Shown piece by piece: positions 49,058 through 61,615 of a stretch of 64,000 nt of DNA. This DNA is from Sisyra terminalis. Lineage: Eukaryota > Arthropoda > Insecta > Neuroptera > Sisyridae. How positions within the stretch are numbered: the first letter of the stretch is position 1; the number at the start of each line of letters is the position of its first letter. Made by a program: the position numbers and the translations under genes. The stretch lies in the NCBI GenBank assembly GCA_958496175.1, contig OY292275.1, forward strand, positions 15,252,001 through 15,316,000, in the 5' to 3' direction. A model generated the notes under the pieces. The model searched no databases. It worked only from the letters and a program-made list of their open reading frames with translations, and was not told the DNA's origin.

Positions 49058-49258
49058 CTAATGGAAAATTGAATGCTTCATTTCTGTAGCCTTCCAGACC
49101 TGACATTCAAAAAGGGTTCGTGCTTCATTTTTCCAGCCATTAACGTGATTAATCAATTCGAAATTTTGCGCCCTTTCGATTTCATTGCATGCAACAATTT
49201 CTTCTATTTTTGTAATTAAATCAAAGAAATCGCTTGAGTTCTCGTGACCAACTACTAT
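49058..49258 (-). pseudogene. Protein-like fragment, family not recognised
   Basis: A 66-codon stretch open from just after a TGA to a TAG, with no ATG near its start, contains SSDFFDLITKIEEIVACNEI and NHVNGWKNEARTLFECQVWK. Its residue make-up is that of a folded helical protein, not chance AT-rich sequence. Just upstream, a TTTGCAG acceptor-like site precedes another frame (AKNWKFSMELNSSW) that may belong to the same protein after a frameshift. It could be a broken exon or a mobile-element ORF. Confidence 0.35.
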
Positions 49259-51598
49259 TCAATTCCATCGAGAATTTCCAATTTTTCGCCCTGCAAACAT
49301 CAAATATAATAATGCGTGGTCCAGCATATAATATTTTTATTCAAAAACCAACAACTAAATAGAAAATAATGTTGCCAAATTTTGTGAGTCATCGGTCCCC
49401 AACATTAGTCGCGCTCAGGTAATAGTTACACGAAAGTGTAGGCCGCAGTAAAAGAAAATTAGGCAATAAAAAAAGGCTTGGAACATTTACCCAATTTCCA
49501 ATTGAATCTGTTTGAAAATTACGTCCAGGTGTTGGAATTTCTTGATTCTTATATATGTTTCGCTTCATCATAAATGGCTTATTTTTAACTAATAATTTCT
49601 TTAACTAGTTTTTTTAAAAAATATATTTAGATACACAAAGCCCACGCTAGTTTTTCCGCGAATTTCTTATAAATATCGCATTAATAATATTTGTCGAAAT
49701 TGTGTGAAATTCAATGTTAATTTCCCGTGAAATATCTATGAGAACGACGATGATATTTAAAGCGACTTTTAACGGAAATGAGTTTGGAGTTCCAGAATTA
49801 CCCTACAAGCAAAATCTTTCATTTTCTTTCAAATAATTAAAATTAATTGCTTGTTAAACAAATGATTTCTTTTATTCAATTATATTGTTCTCTGCAACTC
49901 TCTTTGATTGGCCTTTCTCTTGTTAAATAATCTAAATTTAAAATTACACCTACTTAATATGATTTGTGATTTTATTTTGGCAAATTAACAAACTGTGAAA
50001 AGTATGATTTTTTTTCGGTAAAGCCAAGGTCGATCAACGGAACTGTAGATTTTTTTACAATTAGTTTTTTTTTTCTTCGAAGAAATTGCATTTTTATTCA
50101 TGAAAAGGAACAGCTTTTCATTATTTTTGTAATGGTGAATATTTAATGAAGGGATTCCGGCCCTTGACTGTAATTTTATTATGGGAAATTATGTAGCAAA
50201 ACCCTTTAGCGTAATTGCGTGTAATGAATAATAAATGCATTCATTGTAAGAAGAAAATTGCTTCTGTCTCGTTAAAACAATCGATATTTTAGACTTTTCC
50301 TTTACCTTTTGTGAATTTGAAAGTTAAAAATAGTTATTTTCTTTTCGTTTCGGTAAGAAAAATCAATATATATATTAGCAAAATAAGTTTTGAAAAGAAA
50401 GATGTCTTATTCTAAAACTGAATTTCAATAAAATGCAAAGTACTCGTATTGGTTATTAGTTTTGAAGTGGTAATCAATATGTACTACATAAAGTTCATTA
50501 TTGCATTGATTTCGGAATTGTTTTCATCTGATTGATCATGCGCACACGTATTATATCTGATTAGGGATTTTTCCAATAGAATTAAAAACTAAGAACTAAA
50601 ATCCGTTTTAGTTCGCTATTTTTGTACAATATACAATTAATTTAAACAGTTCAAGAACTATGGTTCTATATGCTTAACCCTTATAAATTCAGGATTCCCT
50701 GCATATACACAAATTTGAGATTCGCAAAAAATTATAAGTAGTAGATTGGCTGACATAGTACAAACATAGCATAATTAATATGAAATAATTCTTTATAAAT
50801 ATAGTTTTGAATTTCTTTTTTAATTAATTAAAATTTGGTTCAAAAGATTTCAAAAGTAGACGTTGCAAGGGTTGCATACTTCTGTAGACTATCGACGATT
50901 GCGTTGAGTTTTAGTACCAGAAAGAGTAAAATTATTTTAGTGTATTGTGGCAGTGTTTCTGGTGTATTATTTTTGTGCTAAATTATTTATTAATAATATA
51001 AAACGATTATTGCCAATTATTTTGTTAGTTAAACTACAATAATAAAATAAGTTTCTATAGACAAGTTCATGGATAATGAAATACATTTCAAATTTATGGG
51101 TTACACTTCATAAAGTATGCAAAAAAATTATTGCAAATCTGTGGGTTTGCCTACTGTGATTCACTTGCAACGATGACATTATGTTCACAAATATAAAATA
51201 AGGTGGCAAAAACTATTTAAGTATAAGTATCTTAAGTACCTTACGAATTATTGAATGTTCTGTCGGTTTTTTATCGTACGAATTTTGTAAAAAGATCCCC
51301 GCCTTTGTGGGAAAGGGAATCAAAAGAATTAACTTTTATTTTCACTAACAAAACCGATATTAGTTTATCGTACGAATAAGAAGGAGGATTATAAAGTGTT
51401 AAAGTTTGTCTTAAGTAATTTATTATTGTTTCTGGAATTAAGCCTGGAAATAGGTATCCTTTGTAACAGTGAACTGAGTGATGAATTCATAACTGAAATT
51501 TAGCGAATTAATAACATCTTTTTTATTTTTTTTAAGAAAATTGTAAATTAATTATGCAAGATACACATGTCCCATACAGGAATGAAAAACGTTATGTA
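49259..51598. other. No gene recognised
   Basis: AT-rich, with no exon-like patch, RNA gene or clear repeat. Confidence 0.45.
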
Positions 51599-52497
51599 CT
51601 AGGTGTGTCAATATGAAACTGGAATTTGCCAACAAGTGTTGTTAGCTGCCAAATGCCAATAGAAGTTTTACTTAACCATGTTATTTAAAGTAAATTTTTT
51701 GTTTTGATATCTGACAAAGGTTATAAATTCGCAAAAAATTAAATTTCCTACGACTTTATCATTTTAAATAGCATTGAAAATCGAGTACCAACGTTGAAAT
51801 TTATGCTTCAAAAATACAGTTCGCGGACATTAAAACCAGACCATTTAAACTAAAGCTGCTATAGAATACCATCGAATGCTTGTCGAAGCTTACGTTGAAC
51901 ATGCTCTTAGGAAATCTCAGAATGTTAATGGGTTTTAAAAAATTAAAAATTTGCGATATCGACGTGGAAAATGGAAACATGAAAAACTGCTGAAGAAGTT
52001 TGAAAACATCGAATTGTTGGATGAGAACGGTAGTCAAACGCAACTACAACTTGCAATAATAGATTTTAACCAAGCTTTAGGGTTAAAAACGGCCAGAATA
52101 TCAAAATAGCCAAAACAAAGTGATTTTGCAGCATGGTAATTCCTCTGGCTACATAAAAAAATGAGTGAAAGATATGATTGCGATATTTAGTTTTGAAATA
52201 CTTTCGTATGCGACTTATTCTGCAGAATTGACTGCTTCAGATTATTACTTATTTGCTTAGATGGTACACGCAATTGCTGAGCATCACTTAACATCTTACG
52301 AAGATCTACAAAAATGATTCGAATGCGGATTTGGCTCAAAAGAACTTAATTGGCAGGGTATCCATAAAATGTGAGAAAAAATATAAAAATGTGTAGTTCA
52401 TAGAAAAAATTATTTTGAAAAAAATTAGTGTTTTCATGTAGAAATAAGGAAAACTTATTTTTCGAAAAACAAAACCGGTTTCATATTTATACACTAG
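51599..52497 (+). mobile_element. Mariner element with both ends, internally deleted (899 bp)
   Basis: Terminal inverted repeats start CTAGGTGTGTCAATATGAAA on the left and CTAGTGTATAAATATGAAAC on the right (complement), flanked by TA on both sides. Inside, the plus strand shows the N-terminal phrase CRMLVEAYVEHALRKSQN, then LDENGSQTQLQLAI, then after a deletion VILQHGNSSGYIKK and SAELTASDYYLFA, then EHHLTSYEDLQK. These match mariner (DD34D) order. The second catalytic aspartate (HDN) is now HGN, the first is deleted, and several stops are present. About 1.3 kb is usual for the family. Confidence 0.85.
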
Positions 52498-53132
52498 TAT
52501 GTCAGGAATTGGAACAGATTGCGCAGGTTATTCAAACAATTCTTAATTTACAATATAGGTGTATAAGCTATTTTCCGACTTCATCAAGACATCAGGATAT
52601 TCAACATTTAAGTTTTCCTTATGAAATTGGAAAATGGCCGAAAAACTTAGTATATTTGAAAATTATTTGACCTGCAAATTCAGTCCTAATTTCTAATATA
52701 ACTTTTTTCATTGTATTGTTTTTAGGTCTATAGTTTTTCTTTTCTTTATCATTATTAAGCTACTCTTCCCAGTGTTCCACTTTAGCGAAGTCCTTTGATA
52801 TTTGGATCTCTTTCCTATTTGTAGGCCCATTCTTTCGTCGGTTCTTCCTTTGTAATTTTTTATGAAATTTTTACGTTTTTTTGCACTGAAATTATAAGTT
52901 TGTTAAAAATTGGGGAAAAAATTTAAAAAAAATATTTTCATTTTCAGCGATACCTACAAAAATGGAATTCTTCTGTAGTGAATTATATGAAAAATCAAAC
53001 ACTCTTCTTTTACCATAACTTTTTGAACATGTCATTTAAATCAGTGATATTTTTGCCTACGTAATGTATTATAAAATTTATAACTAAAAAAACAGTGGAA
53101 ATGGCTTTATGTGTTAAACAAAAAAGTGATTT
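52498..53132. other. No gene recognised
   Basis: AT-rich. The 80-codon frame at 52,428-52,670 overlaps the mariner end and shows no motif. Confidence 0.45.
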
Positions 53133-53606
53133 ATGGTATATTTAAACAAAAATAAAAATGGCGTACGTGCTTTGGCGTGTATTGATGAAAAAATATTCCA
53201 AAGTACGCCTGGGAATACATCGAAGTCCATTGCCAGCCGTGAGTATTCTTTTGTTGTTGTTATTTTTTTTTAAAAAGAGACAAATTCCAAACCGATCAAA
53301 ACTTTCTTTTATTCTAAAACAAATTTTCGCCAAATTTTTCAACTTAGAAATATATTAATTTCCGGCTTTAGTTAAAATTCAGGTCTCGACTATAGCGCCT
53401 ATTGTGTGCTCGTATGGGAAAAAAATAAAAATTCTTGGTATTATATTTAAATGTTGTGATTTGCAAAAAAAGAAATTTCGTAAATTTTCGCTATATCGTT
53501 AGATTTTGGATAGATTTAGTTTAAATTTTAGATGAAAAAGGCAAAGAAAAATTATGCCGCGACCTACACACTCTTGGTCTGTCCATGACCATGTCCTCCC
53601 ACAAAT
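53133..53606 (+). CDS. Candidate two-exon gene fragment, product unknown
   Basis: Two GC-richer patches in AT-rich DNA have canonical splice sites: 53,133-53,238 ending GCC|GTGAGT, and 53,532-53,606 bounded by TTTTAG| and |GTAAGA. Joined, one frame stays open: ...NGVRALACIDEKIFQSTPGN TSKSIAS, then HEKGKEKLCRDLHTLGLSMT MSSHK. The frame of the longer single ORF (MAYVLWRVLMKK...) would hit a stop in exon 2, so I prefer the frame starting at the ATG at 53,133, although the true start may lie upstream. The next exon would begin in phase 1 and was not found. I do not recognise the protein. Confidence 0.35.
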
Positions 53607-55869
53607 GTAAGATTTACCTTTTTTGAACAATAAACTCTATATTTATGCATTTTGTAATATTTAACTACTGTTAAGACCAAGTTGATTCCAAGTCAAGCGA
53701 TCTGAAGTTGGTTTTATGCTCTTCAGACTTGATTTTAACTTCAATTTACATATAAGCATTATTAAATATTAAAGCCTATACGGTCAAAAGGTCAAATCAG
53801 AAACGGAATACATGAAAAAAGAATTGAAAAGGAAGTATTTGCGGAAAGTCCTGATTAGGATTTTTTATACCGGAGATTAAACCATTACATTAAAACTTAT
53901 ATTAATGCGGAATGCAACTACGATTATCGTTGCATAAGGCTTAATATTTTTTTTTATTATAAAAGAAAAAGGCATTTAAGTGACAGGGAGAAATTTGTCA
54001 ACGCATATTAAACATCATAATTAGCTTCAATAAAAAATTTCACATATTTCTCTTATTACTTAATTAGTTTTCAAGAGAATTGACATGTGATTTTGTATAA
54101 GGAAGACTTTCCGGTCGAAGGAGTCTCAATTATACCGGAATTGTGACGAAAAATCCGGTATTGAAACTAATAACTTCAATTCGAAAATCTCAAGAAAAAT
54201 AAACAAGTGACGTAATTTGTCGTCTTGTCGTTTTGCGCAAGAGTGAAAAAAATTCGGAAACCCAAAGTTCAAAAATTTGTTATTTATAATTTACAAAAAA
54301 AAAACGATAATTGTAATTAATTATATGGTCTTGAAACGAGGTTATAATAACCTCAATTGTCAATCGTTTTTCTTATTATAGCAGACAAATAAAATAATAT
54401 GATTCGATTTCTATTTTTTAATTATGTCATTCATAAGTTTTAATGGCCGTAAGACAGTAGCGATCGTCAAATTCAAAAGAAAAAGAAGATCACATTCATG
54501 CGCAACATCTCTCGTAGACAATCTTTTGTTTTTATCAATTTTTTCAAATCTCTAACAGCACGCATTTGTTTTTATTGCAATTTTCATTCCGAAAAATCTT
54601 TTGTTTCAAATTGTCTTTGAGATCATTTGCATACAAAGTATTTCGTAACAAAATCCAAATACATACCTACTATCTTTTCCAAAAAAACCGCCATTTCTTT
54701 CGTGACTAGCATCATTTTCGACAATAAGCGAATGCAATTTCAAAATTTCTATGAATATTAAATTTGGCTGACTCAATCAAAAAGAGGTTACTACTCCTTT
54801 TTAATCGTGATAGACTTTACGACTTCTGGCTCGTTTGTAGGCTGAAGAGACTTAAATAACATAATTTTCGTTTGCAAAAGAATGAAGAAGAATGTGACAA
54901 TAAATTACAGGACAATGATTCATTCTTTTGCACGAAGGAGTATGAAAATCTTGACTAAATATGAAGAGATGCGATATATTAGGAGAGGCATAGTATAAAG
55001 TGTTAATAATCATAAATTACAAGCAATAGGGTCTCTTTAATGTATGAGAATAAATATAGCGGTTGGCATGGCATGTCGGCTTTTTCGGTTTCGATTTTTT
55101 TCATTTCGTAATAAAAGGCATTCGATTAAATCACTTTTGCATATATTAAAGTTGAAAAAGAAAATTGGATCGAGTCATCGATCCAACACTGATTGTCGAT
55201 CATTGCGGGTTTTTGCGGTTATTAAAAGCGGGAGGTTTCAAATGTCGATCAGACCTCGAAAATGGTATTTGAATAATACGTAATTTGAATTGATAATGTT
55301 TTTTTTTAATAAAATTTCATCACTTTGGGATATTGGATGAAGGAACGTTGAACTTTTATAGATAGTATTAATTTTCCAAAGTAAAAGTTCGTTTTTCCTC
55401 TTTAAATTACTGTTCTTTCCGCATAGATATAAATGAATACTTGTTATATTTTTTGAATATACTCCCAATGTAACCATCAAAGAAGATTTTTTGTAAATGA
55501 ACCAAATTTTTTGTAATCAATTCCTAACATTGAGTTGAATCCGGGTTTCCCAAACTTTTGGCATCTTTTTACCTGCCATATAATTAACAAATATCTTAGT
55601 ATTAAGAAACACCCTTCCCCAAAAAAAGCTTTTGTCGCTTTAAGAAACTGTTGTAGAATCCACTTGTTGTTCCAGACATAGACAAAAACTGGAGTACTGC
55701 GCAATTTTAGGGAGCACTGAGTATAAAATCGCTAAGAATTTTCTGTTTTTTGGAATATCTTTTCATTATAAGGTGCATGCATTCTGATTATATCTTCACC
55801 TAAGTCATTTACTTAGAAAAATTGGGGGAATATATGATAGTAAAAATATTTTTCATCATTTTCAACCCT
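53607..55869. other. No gene recognised
   Basis: AT-rich. CGGGTTTCCCAAACTTTTGG at about 55,541 resembles a hAT end. The 79-codon frame at 55,044 is basic and unassigned. Confidence 0.35.
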
Positions 55870-56290
55870 TAACACGTGTGGCCGAGAGTTGTCATCAAAA
55901 ACGATGACTTTACGTCTGTTACTCACTGTTACTCACTGTTGCTATTTTTTTTTTGCAAAAATACATCATTTAATCTATTCAATTGACGTTGGTAAACATG
56001 TTCAGTAACAGTTTAATCAGGAATAACAGTAAAACAGTAACAATTTCAAGAGTTTATAGTACACTATAACTTGCCGTTCCCACTATATACTTAGCAATTC
56101 TTTGTGGTCATGAATAAATGGAGCAATCCACATGGTGTCAATGTGGATGGCTTTCCTAGATTATTCCATGACTTTGCACTTGGAATTACCATGGTAGATC
56201 TAATTTTCATCGCCAGTCATAGAACGCCCCAGAAAACTCTTATAGAAATGGCGAAGAAGTATAGAAGTATAGAAACGGGTTTTCCAGTGA
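55870..56290 (-). pseudogene. Mariner transposase relic (middle part)
   Basis: On the minus strand 56,250-56,040 gives HFYKSFLGRSMTGDEN, then IYHGNSKCKVME, then IVYYKLLK. These match the mariner blocks 'SFL.RIVTGDEKWIYY.NPK..K.W' (first catalytic aspartate kept) and 'YYELLKP'. At 55,918-55,871, RKVIVFDDNSRPH matches 'KVILLHDNARPH' (second catalytic aspartate kept). Two in-frame stops replace tryptophans. The third aspartate and the terminal repeats were not found. The 99-codon plus-strand frame here is its shadow. Confidence 0.8.
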
Positions 56291-57775
56291 ATTCGTGTGG
56301 TAACAATTTTCCTATAACCAAATTAGCGTCGGTATATACTAAATTACTCAATTATACTAAAGGTTGGTATTTTCTCTCATGGACAGATACATTGTATCTT
56401 TAAGATAGCTATGATATTTAGAGTCAGTATTTTTACATCTAAATAATGGCTCTATCTTTTAGATAAAATTCTATCCGAAGAATAGAAGAAATATCCGTAT
56501 TTTCACTTAAAAATAATGATACTTTAAGTGCGCCGGAAAGTAATTTCGTTTTTGAACCAACAGTCATTCAATTCCCATTTATCTGCTTATAAGTTATCTA
56601 AAAGTGGTACTAAAGACATTTTATGATTAAAGTGATTCATTAATATGTTAAAATTACAAAACATTTTTTATTCCAAAGTCTATATTGAAATGGTAGGACC
56701 AAAAATCCAAAGAAATACACTTTCGTTATTATATGCTTTTCGAGTAGCACAGGGTGGCAACGAAAAGTTGTTTTTTCAATGTTTATCTAAGTGTTTATCA
56801 ATGTTTATCTGTCAAATAACTTTTTTTAAGTTTATCGATAATTTTCATTTCTTAAATAATTAAATATTTCAGCTGTTAAATAATCCTCATCAATCCTGAT
56901 CGATCAACCAAATACCCAAAAGTGCCCAAGAACTGTTAATAAAGAAATTTCTGTGCTGCAACACGGTAATGCATGACTCCTTTGCCGAAGAAAAGACTTG
57001 GAAAAAACTAATAGATTAAAAGCCAGGGTGATATGCCGTACTCACTTTATTCTTCCAAAGCTTTTCCATCGGATTTCTATTTATTTTAATCGTTACAATT
57101 ACTAAGTGGAAAAATAATTGATAGTTAAAGTGATGTTCAAAATATTTTTTTTTGATATTTTCCTTAGAACTTAATGCATTGATTTTTACTAACTTGGCGT
57201 TAAATTGATTTAAAATCAAAAGTTGTATCAAAATTTTGTGTTTTAATTGTATATTAAAAAAACGAAACTACTCTCCGGTACATCTAATATGTAGGATAAA
57301 TGTGTAGATCCATTTTCTGTTGAATAGCTATCCTCAGCATAATGGTTCATCTATCCATAAGCGAAAATATTGGTTCTTAGTAGATAAAAAATTATCTGTT
57401 AGATTTATCCTACAATTATTATCATTTTTCCAATGTTAAAAAACGCTTATTTTCTTAATACACCGGATCAACTTTTATCTAGAAGATAATTTCTATTATC
57501 TGAATTTAGAATATCATCCCCACCAAATGGAAAACTTATTTTATATAGAAAAATTATAAAATCAATGAATTTTAGAGTTCAAGTATGTTGCTTTTATTGA
57601 TACTTCCCGTTTTCACCGATCAAAATACATGCAAGCACTCATTATTTCGTAAATTTCGCCCTGTTTTCACTATAATTTAATATTTACATATAAACCTTAA
57701 AAACTTATGTAATGAAAATCTTAAATTGGTTTTGTTAATAAAGAAACATATTTAAATAGTTTAGAACTAAGGTTT
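56291..57775. other. No gene recognised
   Basis: AT-rich. Blocks at 56,400-56,540 and 57,280-57,530 share GATAGCTAT- and TTTTAGATAAAATTCTATC-like short inverted phrases that may be a decayed MITE pair. This was not resolved. Confidence 0.35.
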
Positions 57776-58654
57776 TATGAAAGGTGGGCTATCTAGCATT
57801 TTCTTTTTCTTTTTCAATTATCATTTATCTCGTGAACGGTAAAACTAATGTCATTTCGGTTTTGACAGAAAATTAGTTAATTGTTTGCGCTGAACGAAAA
57901 TGGTTGGGTATGCGCTTAAAGAACGCTTTAAAAACCTACTTTGAAAATGGGTTCAATATTAAAATTTGCTGTCAAAAATTGCGTACAAAAATGGGCAAAA
58001 AACAGGCACCATCGGAGGCACCAAAATTGTCGTATTTGGGACACGGAGAACCAGCACGTGATCGAAGAGAAGCCGATGCATCCTCAGAGAGTGACAGTTT
58101 GGTGCGGATTTTAGTCGGGCGGCATCATTGGCTCATTTTTCTTTGAGAATGAGACAGGAGCCGCCGTTTTTGTTTCCAGAAATCGAAGAATGACTTAGGC
58201 GACATTTGGTTTCAGCAGGACGGCGCTACATGCCACACAAGTAACGTTACAATTGATCTTTTGCATACTGTTTTCGAAAATCGCATTATCAGCCGAAAAG
58301 CTGACGTCGTTTGGCCACCAAGAAGCTGTGATTTGACACCATTAGACTATTATCTTTGGAGTATCGTCAAAGACAAATGTTATGACATCAAGCCAGCCAC
58401 GATTGAAGCTCTTAAGGACAATATTCGTGTTGCCATTGGCGAAATTTTGCCGCACACCATCGAAAATGTACTGAAAAATTGGACTGAACGAATAAGCTAC
58501 TGTATGGCAAGCCATGTCAGCCATATGAATGACGTATTCCACAATTAGACGCAAAGGTGGAACTTTCAAATAAAAAAATCAGAACGAAAAAATACTTATT
58601 AGTTTTTATTTTGTAGCATTTAAAAAAAAAATGTTATATGTTCCACCCTATATA
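57776..58654 (+). mobile_element. DD41D Tc1/mariner-type element, internally deleted
   Basis: The ends look like degenerate inverted repeats: TGAAAGGTGGGCTATCTAGC on the left against TATAGGGTGGAACATATAAC on the right (complement), with TA-rich flanks. The transposase relic lies inside. At about 880 bp it is shorter than the roughly 1.3 kb expected. Confidence 0.65.
57904..58548 (+). pseudogene. DD41D (rosa-like) transposase relic
   Basis: The N-terminal phrase LKTYFENGFNIKICCQKLR jumps by deletion to CRIWDTENQHVIEEKPMHPQ and VTVWCGF, with frameshifts. An intact C-terminal half follows: DIWFQQDGATCHTSNV, VVWPPRSCDLTPLDYYLWS and PHTIENVLKNWTERI. I count 41 residues between the aspartates of QDG and PLD, the DD41D spacing of the rosa group. 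The first catalytic aspartate is in the deleted part. The C-terminal frame (58,261-58,548) is undamaged, so the element is younger than the mariner relics nearby. Confidence 0.8.
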
Positions 58655-59435
58655 TAATTTTTTTTCAAATGGCCGAAAAATTTTTAAATCTATAATGCGA
58701 ACTATTTAATTTGTATATCATTATGAAAAATTGTTGATTCTGCAAATGTAAAGCTAAACTTTGGTTAAAATCGTTTTAAATATTTCCTTTTGCTCATTTA
58801 ACAAATAGTTACTTCAAAAACATTAGGAAATAAAATATAAACATATGCTGAGTAAGAGTTTAGAAATTGAAGTATTTATCGCATTTATTTTACGCATTTG
58901 TTTGATTTATCTTTTATTTGACATTTTTATTGGAAAAACATATTGATTGATATTTTTACTACTGTAATAAGCAATTAATATGTTATTAAAATGTGGGAAA
59001 GCAAGATTTGCATTCCTTAACCCCTATTAAGAATTGTAGTCACTAATAAGAAGAAACTATGAACTCGAAGTCAATGAAATGCAATAATTTTTATAATCAA
59101 TATAGATTTTGGTAAAGATTTCATTCGATAAAAAGGCAAACAGAACTATATAATTACGAATTATCAAAATAATTGAAAATTTAATGGAAGCAACTTTAGT
59201 AAGTTATAGAAGTTTAGATTGAATTGTTTGGTAATCTCTCGAATAAATAAAATTCATTACGAATTTGTGTTAACTTGAAAAGTATCTTATCATGTTTTAT
59301 TAAGTTTTTATTACATTAAGACACGAAGACATTTTTATAGCGAGAAGAATCAGATCAAACACAATTTTCAATTATAATGGCGTCTAATAATCGATTAAAA
59401 TCAATAAATTATATCGGTAATAGTCACCCCCTGTA
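58655..59435. other. No gene recognised
   Basis: AT-rich, with no exon-like patch or repeat recognised. Confidence 0.5.
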
Positions 59436-59604
59436 CCTCCGTTTGCGTCTTGTTATCAACATTAGTGCTTACTGTGTCATTCCACATTTGTTTCTTTGGT
59501 AAACATGAACAGGGGCAATAAAACGTGCCCGGAATAAATTCATGTCTAACCACTGTTGATTTTTTCCTCCATTTCTTCTTTTTCTTCTCGGTCTTATCAA
59601 ACAC
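59436..59604 (-). CDS. Candidate exon, product unknown
   Basis: A 67-codon minus-strand frame (extending to 59,401), GC-richer than its flanks, reads KKWRKKSTVVRHEFIPGTFY then CPCSCLPKKQMWNDTVST. It has two good donor-like sites: ACA|GTAAGC at 59,473/59,472 and GAG|GTACAG at about 59,436. The acceptor side is poor, with no clear polypyrimidine tract. The lysine-rich start followed by a cysteine-rich turn gives no family I can name. Confidence 0.25.
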
Positions 59605-60356
59605 GAATTCTTATGTTCCTTAGATGGAATATGAAGTTTTTTCTGTCCTTTTCATTGATCTTGTTTTAATTGGTTCTCTTTCAAAATGCATTTGATACTC
59701 ACATTGAAACGGAGGCAAAAATACTTACAATGAGCAGCATATTGCTTAGCCGGAAATCGAGGTAGAACACGTCATCTATTCTAACACAATGACTTATATT
59801 TGATTATTGAAATGTATCGATTTATAGTGATTTTCATTTGAAAACATAATCATTGAATCGTTTTAATTTTGTTTTGGAAGTCATGACAAATATTTATACA
59901 GCCATTCTTCTTTTGCTTGTTAGAATAAGAAACGGAAAACAATGGAGTTATACATGCAGTGTTATAGATATGAGGAAATGAAGTTGTAAAATTTAAGATA
60001 TGGACTTATGATTTTGAAAATTACAAATTTATTGCTTTCTATAAGATATTTTACTGATACAACTTCGTTCTTTGATCATTAATTTTTATAACAAAGTTAC
60101 ATAACAAATATGAACATAATTGAGAAAGTATTTGTATAACTTTTTAGGCTCATGTGTACTTTAGCACACCCACAATCTGGCAATGTTGCATTTTCGACTT
60201 TGTTTTTAATTTAATTCGCGACTAAATCGGCCCATAATGAAAATTTAGCTACAAAAGAGAGAATTATACCATATTAGAATTGAATTAACAAAAATATCGC
60301 GAATTACAGCTTAAGTTCAAATACTTTAAAAAAAATAATCATAATTATATATAAAT
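59605..60356. other. No gene recognised
   Basis: AT-rich DNA up to the Helitron end. Confidence 0.5.
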
Positions 60357-60790
60357 ATCTAATATATAAAATTCTCGTGTCACGGGGTGCGTTGCTAAAC
60401 TCCTCCGAAACGGCTCGACCGATTTTCATAAAATTTTCTATGTATATTCGGTAGGCATGAGAATCGGACAACATCTATTTTTCATCCCCCTAAATGGTAA
60501 GGGTGGTCCACCCTTAAATTTTTTTTTTTATTTTTTGGATAAAATTTTTTGTTTTTATTTTTTTATGATACATCATACAAAAATACATACAACCCTAAAT
60601 TTTCACCCCTCTATGATCAACCCTTATTTTTTTAATAATTAAAAACTTTTTTTGGCTAGATTTTTATTTTGTCATGACTTAGAATAACAAAAAATCATAT
60701 TACTCTTAATTTTCACCCTGCTACGATCAACACCTATTTTAACGAAATATTAACGAAAAAAGTAACAGTAGTAGTAAAAGCATAATTATT
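60357..60790 (+). mobile_element. Helitron 5' end, truncated
   Basis: TCTAATATATAAAATTCTCG after an A, then ACTCCTCCGAAACGGCTCGA and CCGATTTTCATAAAATTTTC, match the recurrent 5' region of insect Helitrons (TC start between A and T). Downstream, CACCC-TATGATCAACCC-type phrases repeat at about 60,605 and 60,715. No Rep/helicase frame follows on this strand, so it is a non-autonomous or truncated copy. The CTRR 3' end was not found. Confidence 0.6.
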
Positions 60791-61064
60791 TTAATAAAGC
60801 TTAATGTAAATACGTTTTAAAAACCGTGCATACATAAAATCGTGTAATTATATATCTCCTCTGCCAGATAAAATTTTAATATTCGGTGTATTCCTTATAA
60901 GAAGTAGGCATGTGAAAAGATTTTTTTTTAAAATTCCTGCCCTAAAAGAGTGAATTGGGGTGAAGTTTCTTTGAGAAAATGTAGAGTTAATCAACAATCG
61001 AAATTTTGAATTTACTAAGTGTAATTAATAAATAAAGAATAAATTAATAATAAGTTTCGGTTTT

Positions 61065-61615
61065 TGTTATATAATTTTAACTACAGCATTTTAAATAAAG
61101 TCATTTCATTTAATTAGTATGAAAGTTTAGGTAGTAGGTACTTATACCAAATACCATAGAGGCGGTTTTTAATTTTTGTTTGTTTTTCAACAATCAAACT
61201 TTTTAAAATCTAATTTTTATGAACTAATGATTGTGAACTGGAGCAATTATATATTCTGCTAAGAAGCATTATGGAAGCAATTTTTTATCATATAACAACA
61301 ATTGGTTTTCAAATTGTTCTAAATACCGAAGAAGAGTTAGCATAGAAGGTATATATACATATATATTTATTGATGATAATGAAATATGACAAAAAATTGC
61401 TTCCATAATGCTTTTCTGCAGAATATATAATTGGTCCAGGTTGCAATCATTGGTTCATAAAAAAGAGATTATAAAAAGTTTCTTTGTTAAGAAACAAATA
61501 AAAATTAAAAACCGCCTCTATGGTATTTGGTATAAGTTCCCCTACTACATAAACTTACATAATAATTAAGTGAAATGGCGTTATTTAAATTTCTGTTATC
61601 AAAATGATATAACTA
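61065..61615. mobile_element. Fold-back MITE, about 550 bp
   Basis: Arms of about 225 bp (61,065-61,290 and 61,385-61,615) are reverse complements, both containing TACCAAATACCATAGAGGCGG-type sequence and AAGCATTATGGAAGCAATTTTT or its complement. The loop is about 95 bp. No ORF. Confidence 0.8.

Noticed and set aside
56104..56403. Plus-strand frame of 99 codons
   Set aside because: Antisense of the mariner relic, whose minus-strand translation carries TGDE and DDNSRPH blocks.
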